A stretch of DNA of 64,000 bases. Origin: Paracoccus yibinensis (GTDB lineage: Bacteria; Pseudomonadota; Alphaproteobacteria; Rhodobacterales; Rhodobacteraceae). The notes below the pieces were generated by a model, which worked only from the letters and a program-made list of their open reading frames with translations, was not told where the DNA came from and made no database searches. Each line of letters opens with the position of its first letter. The first letter of the stretch is position 1. Location: contig NZ_JAVCWH010000001.1 of the NCBI RefSeq assembly GCF_030846195.1, positions 658,610-722,609 of the forward strand. Reading direction: 5' to 3'. This document shows positions 17,492 to 26,707 of the stretch, one piece after another. The translations under genes and the position numbers were made by a program.

Positions 17492-18493
17492 TTACAAGCT
17501 CACGATGATCTTGCCCACGGACCTGCGGCTGCGCAGCAGATCGAAGGCCTCGGCGATGCGGTCCAGGGGCATGGCCTGCCCCACGACCGGCGCAAGCTGG
17601 CCCTCCTGGAACATCCGAAACAGGCCGGCCATGCTGTCCGACACCGCCCTCGGATCCAGCCGCGCATAGCCCCCCCAATAGAATCCATGGATCGAGATGT
17701 TCTTGACCAGCGCATGATTGAGCGGCAACGCCGGAGGCCTGCCGCCCGCAAAACCGATCGCCAGGAAATGACCGCCGGGCTTCAACGCTCGGAAGGCGGC
17801 CTCTCCGGCGCTGTCGCCTACCGCGTCATAGATCACATCGACGCCGCCCAGTTCCCGCAGCGCGCCTTTCAGGTCCGCGCATTCGGCGCTGTCGATCACG
17901 ACGGCGGCGCCCGCCGCGCGCACGGTCTCCAGCCGATCCTGCCCGCGCGCCACGCCGATGACGCGGGCGCCCATGGCGCGCCCGATCTCGACCGCCGTCA
18001 GGCCGACCCCGCCCGCCGCCCCCAGGACCGCAAGGGTCTGACCAGCTTTCAGGTTCGCGCGGGCGGCAAGGGCCAGATGGCTGGTGCCATAGGCGATCTG
18101 GAAACCGGCCGCCTGCTCGAACGTCATGGCGTCGGGAATTGCGGTGCAGGCGGCGGGTGGGACGGCGATCATTTCAGCCATCGTCCCCGCCGCCAGGACG
18201 GCGACGCGGTCGCCAGGGTGAAAGCCGCTGCCCGTCGGGGCCGACACGACTTCCCCCGCACCTTCAAGACCGGGGACGAACGGGGGATCCTGGCGTTCCT
18301 GGTATTCGCCGCGCGCCTTCAGCAGATCGGCAAAGTTCAGCGCCGCCGCACGCAGGCGGACCAGAAGCCGATCCGGTCCCGGTTGCGGCGCGGCCTGCCG
18401 TTCGACAGCCGGTTCATCCCCCAGTTGTCTGACGAAGGCGATTCGGATTTCGCCCAAATCATCGGCGGTGGAAGTTTTCGTCAAATCCTTCAT
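17492..18493 (-). CDS. Zinc-independent quinone oxidoreductase / MDR-family NADPH dehydrogenase
   Basis: This 333-residue enzyme of the medium-chain dehydrogenase/reductase superfamily is related to quinone oxidoreductase. It has a GroES-like domain (residues 30-130, ALNFADLLKARGEYQ, PFVPGLEGAGEV) and a Rossmann domain (VLGAAGGVGLTAVEIGRAMGA; the A-A-G-G-V-G motif indicates NADPH). The structural and catalytic zinc ligands of alcohol dehydrogenases are absent. The C-terminus (GYWGG-like YWGGYARLDP and RRSVGKIIVSL) matches acyl-CoA-independent NADPH:quinone reductases. The substrate is not assignable. Confidence 0.88.
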   Translation of the reverse strand: MKDLTKTSTADDLGEIRIAFVRQLGDEPAVERQAAPQPGPDRLLVRLRAAALNFADLLKARGEYQERQDPPFVPGLEGAGEVVSAPTGSGFHPGDRVAVLAAGTMAEMIAVPPAACTAIPDAMTFEQAAGFQIAYGTSHLALAARANLKAGQTLAVLGAAGGVGLTAVEIGRAMGARVIGVARGQDRLETVRAAGAAVVIDSAECADLKGALRELGGVDVIYDAVGDSAGEAAFRALKPGGHFLAIGFAGGRPPALPLNHALVKNISIHGFYWGGYARLDPRAVSDSMAGLFRMFQEGQLAPVVGQAMPLDRIAEAFDLLRSRRSVGKIIVSL

Positions 18494-18555
18494 CCTCTTA
18501 TCCAGGGCCGTGCTAGGGCGGTGGCAGACCTGTCTTTTTGGTCAGGAACGGGGCC

Positions 18556-18570
18556 GTTAACCAGTTTAAC
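18556..18570 (+). promoter_or_regulatory. GTTAA-N5-TTAAC inverted repeat before the XRE regulator
   Basis: A palindromic GTTAA-CCAGT-TTAAC element, with a further GTTAA half-site at 18589-18593, lies 40-73 bp before the regulator start. A similar GTTAA-N4-TTAAC occurs at 26043-26056. It may be an autoregulatory operator; the spacing does not fit a CtrA site (TTAA-N7-TTAA). Confidence 0.35.
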
Positions 18571-18628
18571 ACTCGAAAATTGAGAAGGGTTAAGCTAGTG
18601 CTTCCTTAGATTGCATAAGGTGGTAACG

Positions 18629-18988
18629 ATGAAACACGGTGTTGATGTTCATGTTGGCAAGCGTATCCGGCATCGTCGCTGGATGATCGGAATGACCCAA
18701 CAGCAACTGGCCGACAAGGTCGGTATCAAGTTCCAGCAGATCCAGAAATACGAAACCGGCATGAACCGCGTCTCGGCGTCCCGGCTGTGGGATATCGCCC
18801 GCGCGGTGGATGTCCCCGTCAGCTTCTTCTTCGAAGGGCTGCACGAAGGCGATGTGCCGGAAAACATCGCAGGCGACATCCTGGCGGACAAGGAGGCGCT
18901 GCAACTGGTGCGCGCCTATTACACGATGCCGGTCGCGCAGCGCCGCCAGATCTTCGAACTGGCCCGCGTCCTGTCCGACGCCGCCTGA
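18629..18988 (+). CDS. XRE-family transcriptional regulator
   Basis: This 119-residue DNA-binding protein has a helix-turn-helix_3 domain at about residues 10-65 (VGKRIRHRRWMIGMTQQQLADKVG, then FQQIQKYETGMNRVSASRLWDIARAV). It is followed by a short acidic/hydrophobic C-terminal region (VSFFFEGL, then MPVAQRRQIFELARVL). This is the small single-HTH type widespread in Rhodobacterales and rhizobia, often close to cell-cycle or stress control. ATG 18629 is chosen because AAGGTGG lies 6 nt upstream; an upstream TTG frame has no such site. It has its own terminator. The targets are unknown. Confidence 0.9.
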   Translation: MKHGVDVHVGKRIRHRRWMIGMTQQQLADKVGIKFQQIQKYETGMNRVSASRLWDIARAVDVPVSFFFEGLHEGDVPENIAGDILADKEALQLVRAYYTMPVAQRRQIFELARVLSDAA

Positions 18989-18991
18989 CGC

Positions 18992-19020
18992 AAGGGCGCG
19001 GGGTCTTCCCCCGCGCCCTT
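18992..19020 (+). terminator. Hairpin terminator after the XRE regulator
   Basis: A strong stem, AAGGGCGCGGG paired with CCCGCGCCCTT, has a short TCTTC-containing loop and starts 3 bases past the stop. Only a weak T-run follows, so efficiency is uncertain. Confidence 0.6.
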
Positions 19021-19094
19021 ACCTTCCTGCCCCCCACTGGCAGGCCGATGCCGTTCGCGCTAGTCCTGTCGGTGAAACCAGGCAGGGGGCGGCG

Positions 19095-19883
19095 ATGCAG
19101 GACGCGCAGGACATCATCAACGCGGCGCACCAGATGGCCGACGCCGCGCGCGCGGCCATCTTGCCGTTCTTCCGCACGGGCCTTGCCGCCGACAACAAAT
19201 GGCAGACCGGCTTCGACCCCGTGACCGAGGCCGACCGCGCCGCCGAACGTGCGATGCGCGAGGTGCTGGCCCGGCTGCGCCCCAACGACGCCATCCTGGG
19301 CGAGGAATACGGCGCGACCGAAGGCACCACCGGCCTGACATGGATCCTGGATCCCATCGACGGCACCCGTGCCTTCCTGTGCGGAGCGGCCAGTTGGGGG
19401 GTGCTGATCGGCGTCTCGGACGGCCAGGACATCCGATATGGCCTGATCGACCAGCCCTATACCCGCGAACGGTTCGAAGGGGGACTGGGCCGGGCACGGC
19501 TTGTATCGGATTCGGGCGAATTCGCCCTGGCTGTCCGCAAGGTCGATCTTGCGCAGGCGACGCTGCTGACGACCTATCCCGAAGTCGGCACCCCGGCCGA
19601 GGCCGAGGCCTTCCATCGCGTGTCCGGCCAGGTGCGGCTGACGCGCTATGGCCTTGACTGCTATGCCTATGGCCTGCTGGCCCTGGGGCAGGTGGATCTG
19701 GTGATTGAAGCAGGGCTGCAATCCTATGACATCGCCGGCCCCCTGGCCGTGGTCCGGGCAGCCGGCGGGATCGTCACCGATTGGCGGGGCGGCCCCGCCC
19801 ACCACGGGGGCCAGGTCATCGCGGCGGCCTCGGCCGAACTGCACCGGGCTGCGCTGGACCTGCTGAACGGGGTGACGGCATGA
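19095..19883 (+). CDS. hisN: Inositol-monophosphatase-family phosphatase, probable histidinol-phosphatase
   Basis: This 262-residue Mg2+-dependent phosphatase has the IMPase fingerprints E-E-Y-G near residue 73, W-I-L-D-P-I-D-G-T at about 85-93 (metal-binding Asp residues) and the late Y-D-I-A-G-P-L-A-V-V-x-A-A-G-G motif. The DPIDGTRAFLCG form resembles HisN-type histidinol-phosphate phosphatases more than SuhB (which has DPLDGT). HisN would catalyse the penultimate step of histidine synthesis. ATG 19095 is used, after GGGGGCGGCG; longer frames would overlap the preceding terminator. Its stop overlaps the mgtE start (ATGA). No other his gene is nearby, so the substrate is inferred from family. 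Confidence 0.8.
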   Translation: MQDAQDIINAAHQMADAARAAILPFFRTGLAADNKWQTGFDPVTEADRAAERAMREVLARLRPNDAILGEEYGATEGTTGLTWILDPIDGTRAFLCGAASWGVLIGVSDGQDIRYGLIDQPYTRERFEGGLGRARLVSDSGEFALAVRKVDLAQATLLTTYPEVGTPAEAEAFHRVSGQVRLTRYGLDCYAYGLLALGQVDLVIEAGLQSYDIAGPLAVVRAAGGIVTDWRGGPAHHGGQVIAAASAELHRAALDLLNGVTA

Positions 19884-21268
19884 CCGACCAGATCCCCGCC
19901 CCGGATCAGCAGGCGACCGAGGACGAATTCCTGCCCCGGCAGGAACTGCTGGACCAGATCGACGACGCCGTTCAGTCGGGCGACGCCGAACGGCTGAACA
20001 TCCTGCTGGAGCCGATGCACGGCGCCGACATCGCCGACATCATCGAACGCCTGCCCCCCGCCGGGCGCCGCGCCTTCCTGGACCTTTATAGCGGAGAGAT
20101 CGACGGCGAGATCCTGTCCGAGATCGACGAGGCCATCCGCGACGAGGTGATCGAGCAGTTGCCGCCCGAGGTCGTCGCCGAAGCCGTCCGCGAAATGGAC
20201 AGCGACGACGTGGTGGACCTTGTCGAGGACATGGATGAGCCGGAACGGCAGGAAATCCTCGCCGCGCTTGACGCCACCGACCGCGCCGCCGTCCAGCAGT
20301 CGCTCGGCTATCCCGAATATTCCGCCGGCCGCCTGATGCAGTCCGAGGTCGTGACCGCGCCCGAACACTGGACCGTCGGCGAGGCCGTGGCATTCCTGCA
20401 ATCCGAGGACTGGCTGCCCGAACAGTTCTATCACATCGTCCTGGTCGATCCGCGCCGCCATCCGATCGGCTATGTGACGCTGGGCCGGCTGCTGGCCTCC
20501 AGTCCCGCGACCCCCCTGCGCGACATCACCGAGGACAGCTTCCGCACCATCAGCGCCTTCGCCGACGAAGGCGACGTGGCCTATGTCTTCAACCAGTATC
20601 ACCTGATCTCGGCCCCCGTGGTGGACCGCGACGACCGGCTGGTGGGCATCATCACCATTGACGACGCCATGGCGGTCCTGAACGAGGAACACGAGGAAGA
20701 CATCCTGCGCCTGGCGGGCGTGGGCGATGAAAGCCATGTGTCCGACGGCCCGCTGGCGACCGCGCGGCAGCGCCTGCCCTGGCTGGTCGTCAACCTGTTC
20801 ACGGCATCCCTGTCGGCCATCGTGATCTCTCAGTTCGAGGCGACGATCGCCACGCTGGTGGCCCTGGCCGCGCTGATGCCCATCGTCGCCTCGACCGGGG
20901 GGATCGCGGGCACGCAGTCGCTGGCGGTGGCGGTGCGGGCGCTGGCCACGCGCGAACTGGGCCGGGCCAATGCGCGGCGCGTCGTCCGGCGAGAGCTGGT
21001 GGCGGGCATGCTGAACGGCATCTGCCTGGCGCTGATCCTGGGGGTGGCGGGGTCCCTGATCTTCGGCGATGTCCGGCTGGGCCTGGTGCTGGGGGCGGCG
21101 ATGATCGTCAACCAGATCGTCGCGGCCCTGGGCGGGGTCCTGGTGCCGCTGACGCTGAACAAGCTGGGGCTGGACCCGGCGCTCGCCTCGGGCACCTTTG
21201 TCACGACGATGACGGACGTGATGGGCTTCTTCGCCTTCCTGGGCCTTGCCACGCTGGTGCTGCTGTGA
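19880..21268 (+). CDS. mgtE: Magnesium transporter MgtE
   Basis: This 462-residue Mg2+ channel has a cytoplasmic MgtE_N superhelical domain (about residues 30-130, rich in acidic residues that sense Mg2+), two CBS domains (about 137-260, AGRLMQSEVVTAP and HLISAPVVDRDDRLVGIITIDDA) and a five-helix membrane domain (about 275-462) with the pore signature PIVASTGGIAGTQSLAVAVRALAT. The length and order match the family. It is translated from an ATGA overlap with hisN and overlaps the next gene by 4 bp, so the three genes are one operon. Confidence 0.95.
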   Translation: MTDQIPAPDQQATEDEFLPRQELLDQIDDAVQSGDAERLNILLEPMHGADIADIIERLPPAGRRAFLDLYSGEIDGEILSEIDEAIRDEVIEQLPPEVVAEAVREMDSDDVVDLVEDMDEPERQEILAALDATDRAAVQQSLGYPEYSAGRLMQSEVVTAPEHWTVGEAVAFLQSEDWLPEQFYHIVLVDPRRHPIGYVTLGRLLASSPATPLRDITEDSFRTISAFADEGDVAYVFNQYHLISAPVVDRDDRLVGIITIDDAMAVLNEEHEEDILRLAGVGDESHVSDGPLATARQRLPWLVVNLFTASLSAIVISQFEATIATLVALAALMPIVASTGGIAGTQSLAVAVRALATRELGRANARRVVRRELVAGMLNGICLALILGVAGSLIFGDVRLGLVLGAAMIVNQIVAALGGVLVPLTLNKLGLDPALASGTFVTTMTDVMGFFAFLGLATLVLL

Positions 21269-21810
21269 CCGATCTGGACAAAGCCGCCCTGCGCGCCCGC
21301 GCCCTGGCCGCCCGCGCGGCGGGGGGTGATGGGGACGCGCTGACCCGCCACCTGACCGCCGCCCTGGCCCCGCATCGGGGCAAGGTGCTGTCAGGTTATT
21401 GGCCGATGCGGGACGAAGCCGATCCCCGCCCCGCAATGGAGGCGCATGACGGCCCGCTTTGCCTGCCGGTCGTCACGGCCAAGGCGGTGCCGCTGGTCTT
21501 TCGCCGCTGGCAAGGCGAGGCCCTGGTGCCCGGACCCTTCGGCACGTCCCACCCCGCCGATTCGCAGCCGATCCTGTTCCCGCAGGTGCTGATCGTGCCG
21601 CTGGCGGGCTTCGACAGCCAAGGGAATCGCATCGGCTATGGCGGCGGCTATTACGACCGCACCCTGCAATTGCTGCGTGAAACCGGCCAAGTCCATGCCA
21701 TCGGGCTGGCCTTCGCAGTGCAGGAACTGCCCGCGATTCCGGCGGAACCTTTCGATCAACCGCTGGATCTGATCGTGACCGACCGTGAAACGATCCGGCC
21801 CGCAGATTGA
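21265..21810 (+). CDS. 5-formyltetrahydrofolate cyclo-ligase
   Basis: This 181-residue enzyme converts 5-formyl-THF to 5,10-methenyl-THF using ATP, salvaging folate. The ATP-grasp-like signatures are present: an N-terminal K-A-A-L-R-A-R-A-L-A-A-R basic helix, GYWPMRDEADPRP, and the C-terminal GYGGGYYDRTL motif that binds ATP, followed by GLAFAVQELP. The start is GTG, overlapping the mgtE stop by 4 bp. In enterobacteria this gene sits beside 6S RNA; here the upstream neighbour is mgtE, and no 6S-like fold was recognised in the following gap. Confidence 0.92.
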   Translation: MTDLDKAALRARALAARAAGGDGDALTRHLTAALAPHRGKVLSGYWPMRDEADPRPAMEAHDGPLCLPVVTAKAVPLVFRRWQGEALVPGPFGTSHPADSQPILFPQVLIVPLAGFDSQGNRIGYGGGYYDRTLQLLRETGQVHAIGLAFAVQELPAIPAEPFDQPLDLIVTDRETIRPAD

Positions 21811-22265
21811 TTTCGGCGATTGTGACAAGTTTGCATCAGCTGTGAACAACCGGGGGATGACCTGGGGACAGGGCTGTGGATAAGGTCGGGACGGCCGGTC
21901 CTAACCCCCTTTCCCGGGTCGAAATATTTCCCTTTGGGGGATGTTGATGGACCGCACCGTATCTTCTTTGTGAACGAATCTGCGAGTTGCCTGACGGCCT
22001 TGCTGTCAACCGGAATCCGCGCGTCCTGCGACAATAAAACAGTTGAAAGACGCCTCGGTTGGGATCAATTTTGTGGTCTGCGGCGTTGGTCATACCAGAT
22101 GTGGTGGCAGGTGAGTCACAATCACCCAGACCCGTCGCTTCGTGATTTTCGACCTGACGGGCGGTTCTGCCGCCCGGACCCGTCGCGCTTTGCGCGAAGG
22201 GGCGGCCCCGTGCCGCGTGGCGCAAGTCGCGGGACCAGGGACGACGATAGGAAAGGGCTACTGGC
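21811..22265 (+). other. 455-bp non-coding region before nrdJ
   Basis: No convincing gene is present. It holds a perfect DnaA box (listed separately) and a GC-rich leader immediately before nrdJ with several possible hairpins: CGGGCGG/CCGCCCG (22158-22164 with 22170-22176) and a short CGCG-C-TTT-GCGCG stem around 22185. I looked for an adenosylcobalamin riboswitch (B12 box) and a palindromic NrdR box and found neither convincingly. Confidence 0.7.
21875..21883 (-). promoter_or_regulatory. DnaA box upstream of nrdJ
   Basis: TGTGGATAA on the plus strand is a perfect reverse complement of the DnaA box TTATCCACA. A weaker copy, TGTGAACAA (TTGTTCACA), lies 34 bp away at 21841-21849. DnaA regulates ribonucleotide reductase genes in other bacteria, and the neighbouring gene encodes a reductase. 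Whether DnaA binds here is inference. Confidence 0.5.
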
Positions 22266-25200
22266 ATGAAGATCGAACGGCGTTTCACCACCCCGGAAGG
22301 GGGCGCATACGGCGGCATCGCCTTCACCACGACCACCAGCGAGATCCGCAATCCCGACGGCAAGATCGTCTTCCGCAACGACCAGGTGGAAATCCCTGAA
22401 GGATGGAGCCAGGTCGCCAGCGACGTGATCGCCCAGAAATATTTCCGCAAGGCGGGCGTGCCCGCGGCGCTGAAGCGCGTCAGGGAAAAGGGCGTTCCCG
22501 AATTCCTGTGGCGCAGCGTCCCGGACGAGGATGCTCTGGCCGCCCTGCCCGAAGACCGGCGTTACGGCGGCGAGACAAGCGCGCGGCAGGTCTTTGACCG
22601 GCTGGCCGGGGCTTGGACCTATTGGGGTTGGAAAGGCGGGTATTTTTCCAACGAAGAAGACGCCCGCGCCTATCACGACGAGATGCGCTTCATGCTGGCC
22701 CGCCAGATGGCCGCGCCGAACAGCCCGCAATGGTTCAACACCGGGCTGCACTGGGCCTATGGCATCGACGGCCCGTCGCAGGGGCATTTCTACGTCGATT
22801 ACAAGACGGGCAAGCTGGTCAAGTCCGACAGCGCCTATGAACATCCCCAGCCGCATGCCTGTTTCATCCAGTCGGTCAGCGACGACCTGGTGAACGAGGG
22901 CGGCATCATGGACCTGTGGGTTCGGGAAGCGCGGCTCTTCAAGTACGGCTCGGGCACCGGCACCAACTTCTCCTCGCTGCGCGGCGAAGGGGAACGGCTG
23001 TCGGGCGGCGGCAAGTCCTCGGGCCTGATGGGTTTCCTGAAAATCGGCGACCGGGCGGCGGGCGCGATCAAGTCGGGCGGCACCACGCGCCGCGCGGCCA
23101 AGATGGTGATCTGCGACATGGATCACCCCGACATCGAGGCCTTCATCAACTGGAAGGTCATCGAGGAACAGAAGGTCGCCTCGCTGGTCGCCGGGTCCAA
23201 GGCGCATGAGGCCCGGCTGAACGACATCTTCGCCGCCATCCGCGACGGCGATGGCGAGACGGATCCCGCGAAGAACGACGCCCTGAAAGCCGCCATCCGT
23301 GCCGCCAAGCGCGCGATGATCCCGGAAACCTATGTCAACCGCGTGCTGCAATACGCGCGCCAGGGCTTCGACAGCATTGAGTTCCCGACCTATGACACCG
23401 ACTGGGACTCGGAAGCCTATGTCAGCGTTTCGGGCCAGAACTCGAACAACTCGGTCCGGGTGACGGACGCCTTCCTGCAAGCCGTCCGCGACGATGCCCC
23501 GTGGGAGCTGCTGCGCCGGACCGACGGCAAGGTCGCCAAAACCGTCTCCGCGCGGGAATTGTGGGACCAGGTCGGCCACGCCGCCTGGGCCTGCGCCGAT
23601 CCCGGCATCCAGTTCCATGACACGGTGAATGCCTGGCACACCTGCCCCGAGGACGGGCCGATCCGCGGGTCGAACCCGTGCAGCGAATACATGTTCCTGG
23701 ACGACACGGCCTGCAACCTGGCCTCGATGAACCTGCTGACCTTCTTCGCGGATGGCCGGTTTGATGCCGACGCCTATGTCCATGCCACCCGCCTGTGGAC
23801 CGTGACGCTGGAGATCAGCGTGCTGATGGCGCAGTTCCCGTCGAAGGAGATCGCGCAGCGGTCCTATGACTTCCGCACGCTGGGCCTGGGCTATGCCAAT
23901 ATCGGCGGCCTTCTGATGAACATGGGCCTGGGCTATGACAGCGACGAGGGCCGGGCGCTTTGCGGCGCGCTGACGGCGGTGATGACGGGCGTGGCCTACG
24001 CGACCAGCGCGCAGATGGCGGCGGAACTGGGGGCCTTCCCCGGCTACGGGCGGAACGCCAACCACATGCTGCGGGTGATCCGCAACCACCGCGCCGCCGC
24101 CCATGGCACCGGCGCCTATCAGGCGGTGAACGTGGCCCCCGTCGAACTGGACGGCGACAACTGCCCCGACGCCCGGCTGGTCGCCATTGCCCGGCAGGCC
24201 TGGGATCAGGCGCTGGCCCTGGGCGAGGATCACGGCTTCCGCAACGCGCAGGTCACGGTGATCGCCCCCACCGGCACCATCGGCCTGGTCATGGACTGCG
24301 ACACCACCGGGATCGAGCCCGACTTCGCCCTGGTCAAGTTCAAGAAGCTGGCGGGCGGCGGTTACTTCAAGATCATCAACCAGTCGGTCCCTGCTGCCTT
24401 GGCCACCCTGGGCTATGCCCCCGCGCAGATCGAGGAGATCGTGGCCCATGCCGTGGGTCACGCCACTTTGGGCAACTGCCCGGGCATCAACCACACCGCG
24501 CTTGCCGGCCACGGCTTCGGCCTGGCCGAGATCGAGAAGATCGAGGCCGCGCTGGCGACCGCCTTCGACATCCGCTTCGTCTTCAACCAGTGGACCTTGG
24601 GCGAGGATTTCTGCAAGGGCACCCTGGGCATCCCGGCGGCCAAGTTGGCCGACCCGACCTTCGACCTGCTGCGCCACCTGGGCTTTACCCGCGCCCAGAT
24701 CGACGCCGCCAATGACCATGTCTGCGGCACCATGACCCTGGAAGGCGCCCCGCATCTGCGCGCGGAACACCTGCCCGTCTTCGACTGCGCCAATGCCTGC
24801 GGCAAGACGGGCAAGCGTTACCTGTCGGTCGAAAGCCACATCCGCATGATGGCGGCGGCGCAGTCCTTCATCTCGGGCGCGATCTCGAAGACCATCAACA
24901 TGCCGAACAGCGCGACCATCGCCGATGCGCTGGCGGCATACGAGTTGTCCTGGTCGCTGGGCATCAAGGCCAACGCGCTTTACCGCGATGGCTCCAAGCT
25001 GTCGCAGCCCCTGGCGGCGGCCCTGGTCGAGGATGACGAGGAAGCCGAGGAGATCCTCGCCACCGGCAGCGCGCAGGAAAAGGCCGCTGTGGTCGCCGAA
25101 AAGATCGTCGAGCGGATCATCGTCAAGGAGGCCGTCCGCAGCCACCGCGAGAAGCTGCCGCAGCGCCGCAAGGGCTATACCCAGAAGGCGGTGGTGGGCG

Positions 25201-25853
25201 GGCACAAGGTCTATCTGCGCACCGGCGAATATGACGACGGCAAGCTGGGTGAGATCTTCATCGACATGCACAAGGAAGGCGCGGGCTTCCGGGCGATGAT
25301 GAACAACTTCGCCATCGCCGTGTCGGTGGGCCTGCAATACGGCGTGCCGCTGGAGGAATTCGTGGACGCCTTCACCTTCACACGCTTCGAGCCTGCTGGC
25401 ATGGTGCAGGGCAACGACAGCATCAAGAACGCGACCTCGATCCTGGACTATGTCTTCCGCGAGCTTGCCGTCAGCTATCTGGACCGCACCGACCTGGCGC
25501 ATGTGAAGCCCGAAGGCGCCCGCTTCGACGACATGGGCGGAGGAGAGCGCGAGGGGTTGAACGTCACCCCGGTCAGCGAGCAGGCGGAGCTGAAGTCGCT
25601 GACCATGCTGAAGCAGATCAGCAGCGCGGGCTATCTGCGCAAGCGGTTGCCCCAGGACCTGATGGTGTTGCAGACAGGCGTGTCGGCCACGGCGATCATG
25701 ACGGCCGAACCTGGCGCGATGGACCTGCGCACGAAGGCCAAGATGCAGGGATATGAGGGCGATCCTTGCGGGGAATGCGGAAACTATACCTTGGTGCGGA
25801 ACGGAACCTGCATGAAGTGCAACACCTGCGGCGGAACGAGCGGCTGTAGCTGA
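22266..25853 (+). CDS. nrdJ: Vitamin B12-dependent (class II) ribonucleotide reductase
   Basis: This 1195-residue enzyme reduces ribonucleotides using adenosylcobalamin, independent of oxygen. An N-terminal region (1-150) is followed by the alpha/beta barrel with [57 protein letters not shown] and the later [21 protein letters not shown] loop. The active-site Cys of the NPCSEY block is visible. A long C-terminal extension (about 920-1195) ends in a cysteine-rich motif, C-x2-C-G-N-Y-x4-N-G-T-C-x2-C-x2-C-G-x3-G-C-S, that is typical of NrdJ and thought to bind zinc and deliver reducing equivalents. It lies alone with its own terminator. This is probably a main source of deoxyribonucleotides. Confidence 0.97.
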   Translation: MKIERRFTTPEGGAYGGIAFTTTTSEIRNPDGKIVFRNDQVEIPEGWSQVASDVIAQKYFRKAGVPAALKRVREKGVPEFLWRSVPDEDALAALPEDRRYGGETSARQVFDRLAGAWTYWGWKGGYFSNEEDARAYHDEMRFMLARQMAAPNSPQWFNTGLHWAYGIDGPSQGHFYVDYKTGKLVKSDSAYEHPQPHACFIQSVSDDLVNEGGIMDLWVREARLFKYGSGTGTNFSSLRGEGERLSGGGKSSGLMGFLKIGDRAAGAIKSGGTTRRAAKMVICDMDHPDIEAFINWKVIEEQKVASLVAGSKAHEARLNDIFAAIRDGDGETDPAKNDALKAAIRAAKRAMIPETYVNRVLQYARQGFDSIEFPTYDTDWDSEAYVSVSGQNSNNSVRVTDAFLQAVRDDAPWELLRRTDGKVAKTVSARELWDQVGHAAWACADPGIQFHDTVNAWHTCPEDGPIRGSNPCSEYMFLDDTACNLASMNLLTFFADGRFDADAYVHATRLWTVTLEISVLMAQFPSKEIAQRSYDFRTLGLGYANIGGLLMNMGLGYDSDEGRALCGALTAVMTGVAYATSAQMAAELGAFPGYGRNANHMLRVIRNHRAAAHGTGAYQAVNVAPVELDGDNCPDARLVAIARQAWDQALALGEDHGFRNAQVTVIAPTGTIGLVMDCDTTGIEPDFALVKFKKLAGGGYFKIINQSVPAALATLGYAPAQIEEIVAHAVGHATLGNCPGINHTALAGHGFGLAEIEKIEAALATAFDIRFVFNQWTLGEDFCKGTLGIPAAKLADPTFDLLRHLGFTRAQIDAANDHVCGTMTLEGAPHLRAEHLPVFDCANACGKTGKRYLSVESHIRMMAAAQSFISGAISKTINMPNSATIADALAAYELSWSLGIKANALYRDGSKLSQPLAAALVEDDEEAEEILATGSAQEKAAVVAEKIVERIIVKEAVRSHREKLPQRRKGYTQKAVVGGHKVYLRTGEYDDGKLGEIFIDMHKEGAGFRAMMNNFAIAVSVGLQYGVPLEEFVDAFTFTRFEPAGMVQGNDSIKNATSILDYVFRELAVSYLDRTDLAHVKPEGARFDDMGGGEREGLNVTPVSEQAELKSLTMLKQISSAGYLRKRLPQDLMVLQTGVSATAIMTAEPGAMDLRTKAKMQGYEGDPCGECGNYTLVRNGTCMKCNTCGGTSGCS

Positions 25854-25880
25854 CTCTTTTCCAGTCAGAACCACACGATA

Positions 25881-25912
25881 AGGCCCGCCGCCATTGCGCA
25901 GCGGGTCTTCTT
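25881..25912 (+). terminator. Terminator of nrdJ
   Basis: The AGGCCCGC/GCGGGTCT stem with one G-U pair is closed by CGCCATTGCGCA, and TCTTCTT continues after it. It starts 27 bases past the nrdJ stop. Confidence 0.6.
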
Positions 25913-26042
25913 GGCATTCACAACCCCAGGTATATGAATGCGTTACCCTGATCCTCAGATAGAGGCCATTTGTCTATATCTTTGACAGTCAATAATAATT
26001 TCTTTGGACGCCAAAAATTTCTTTCTGATGGATCAAAGGTTC

Positions 26043-26056
26043 GTTAACCTTTTAAC
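26043..26056 (+). promoter_or_regulatory. GTTAA-N4-TTAAC inverted repeat
   Basis: This palindrome lies about 40 bp before the start of the VPLPA-CTERM gene, in a strikingly AT-rich stretch (25980-26060) compared with the rest of the window. It resembles the element at 18556-18570 and could be a binding site or a promoter component. Confidence 0.3.
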
Positions 26057-26095
26057 GGTGCGCCAAGAGTCGCATCAGTTTCGTAGGAGGTGCGA

Positions 26096-26665
26096 GTGAA
26101 CATGAAATTCAAAGCGGCCGCAGTCGTCGCGTTTGCCTTGGCGGGCACCAGCGCCGGAGCGGCGACATTCACCTTTGCCGGGCTTGCTTCGGGTCCGGGG
26201 GGAAATGCCTGCCCTCCGGGTGGACTGGCGAATTGCGTCTATAATGACTCCTATGCCATCGCGAAATACAACTTCGACGACGGCGTGGCAGGGGCTGTCG
26301 AAACAAACGACATCATTTTCCCATCCATCGACGGAAGCGAGTTCACGATCTCGTTCAACTCTGGATCGACCAAGGCTGGCACCTGGAGCTTTAGCCCGGG
26401 CGCCGGGGATCCGACCATCGTGACCGCCTTCGCCATCAAGGGCGGCAGCGGCGGTGCTGCCATCTATGAATGGGATCCCAGCAGCGGAACCGATTTCAGC
26501 AGCATCAGCTTCGACATGGCGCTGGATGCTGGCGACAAGGCGCTGTCGAATATCACCTTCTGGGATACCACCTCGCCTGCGCCCGTCCCCCTGCCGGCTT
26601 CCGCATTGCTGCTGCTTGCGGGCATGGGCGGCTTCGCGATGCTGCGTCGCCGGAAGGCTGGTTGA
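26096..26665 (+). CDS. Exported VPLPA-CTERM sorting-domain protein
   Basis: This roughly 189-residue secreted protein has an N-terminal signal peptide (MKFKAAAVVAFALAGTSAGA), a beta-rich, Gly/Ser/Asp-rich middle, and a C-terminal VPLPA-CTERM tail: V-P-L-P-A-S-A-L-L-L-L-A-G-M-G-G-F-A-M-L-R-R-R. PEP-CTERM-type tails direct processing by exosortase-like enzymes, usually for proteins linked to exopolysaccharide. AGGAGG lies 5 nt before a GTG at 26096 and 11 nt before the ATG at 26102; GTG is used, but ATG is possible. Two cysteines near residues 40-50 may form a disulfide. It is a single gene with its own terminator. No exosortase gene is in the window. Confidence 0.85.
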   Translation: MNMKFKAAAVVAFALAGTSAGAATFTFAGLASGPGGNACPPGGLANCVYNDSYAIAKYNFDDGVAGAVETNDIIFPSIDGSEFTISFNSGSTKAGTWSFSPGAGDPTIVTAFAIKGGSGGAAIYEWDPSSGTDFSSISFDMALDAGDKALSNITFWDTTSPAPVPLPASALLLLAGMGGFAMLRRRKAG

Positions 26666-26674
26666 ACAATATCT

Positions 26675-26707
26675 GAAAGGCGGCCCGTGCAACCGAGCCG
26701 CCTTTTT
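26675..26707 (+). terminator. Rho-independent terminator after the VPLPA-CTERM gene
   Basis: A 9-bp stem AAAGGCGGC/GCCGCCTTT (loop about 12 nt) is followed by TTTTT. It begins 9 bases past the stop. Confidence 0.85.

Noticed and set aside
18556..18593. CtrA binding site at the XRE gene.
   Set aside because: The two TTAA elements are 5 bp apart, not the 7 bp needed for a CtrA full site.
22085..22110. NrdR box upstream of nrdJ.
   Set aside because: The ACCAGATGTGGT-like stretch differs too much from the ACACNATATNNTGTGT-type consensus, and no tandem second box is seen.
21811..22265. Adenosylcobalamin riboswitch before nrdJ.
   Set aside because: The conserved B12 box and core pattern were not found; the region is only GC-rich and hairpin-forming.
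22122..25874. A very long (1250-codon) open frame antisense to nrdJ.
   Set aside because: It runs exactly opposite a well-conserved nrdJ and reflects the strong G/C third-position bias; no domain is visible.
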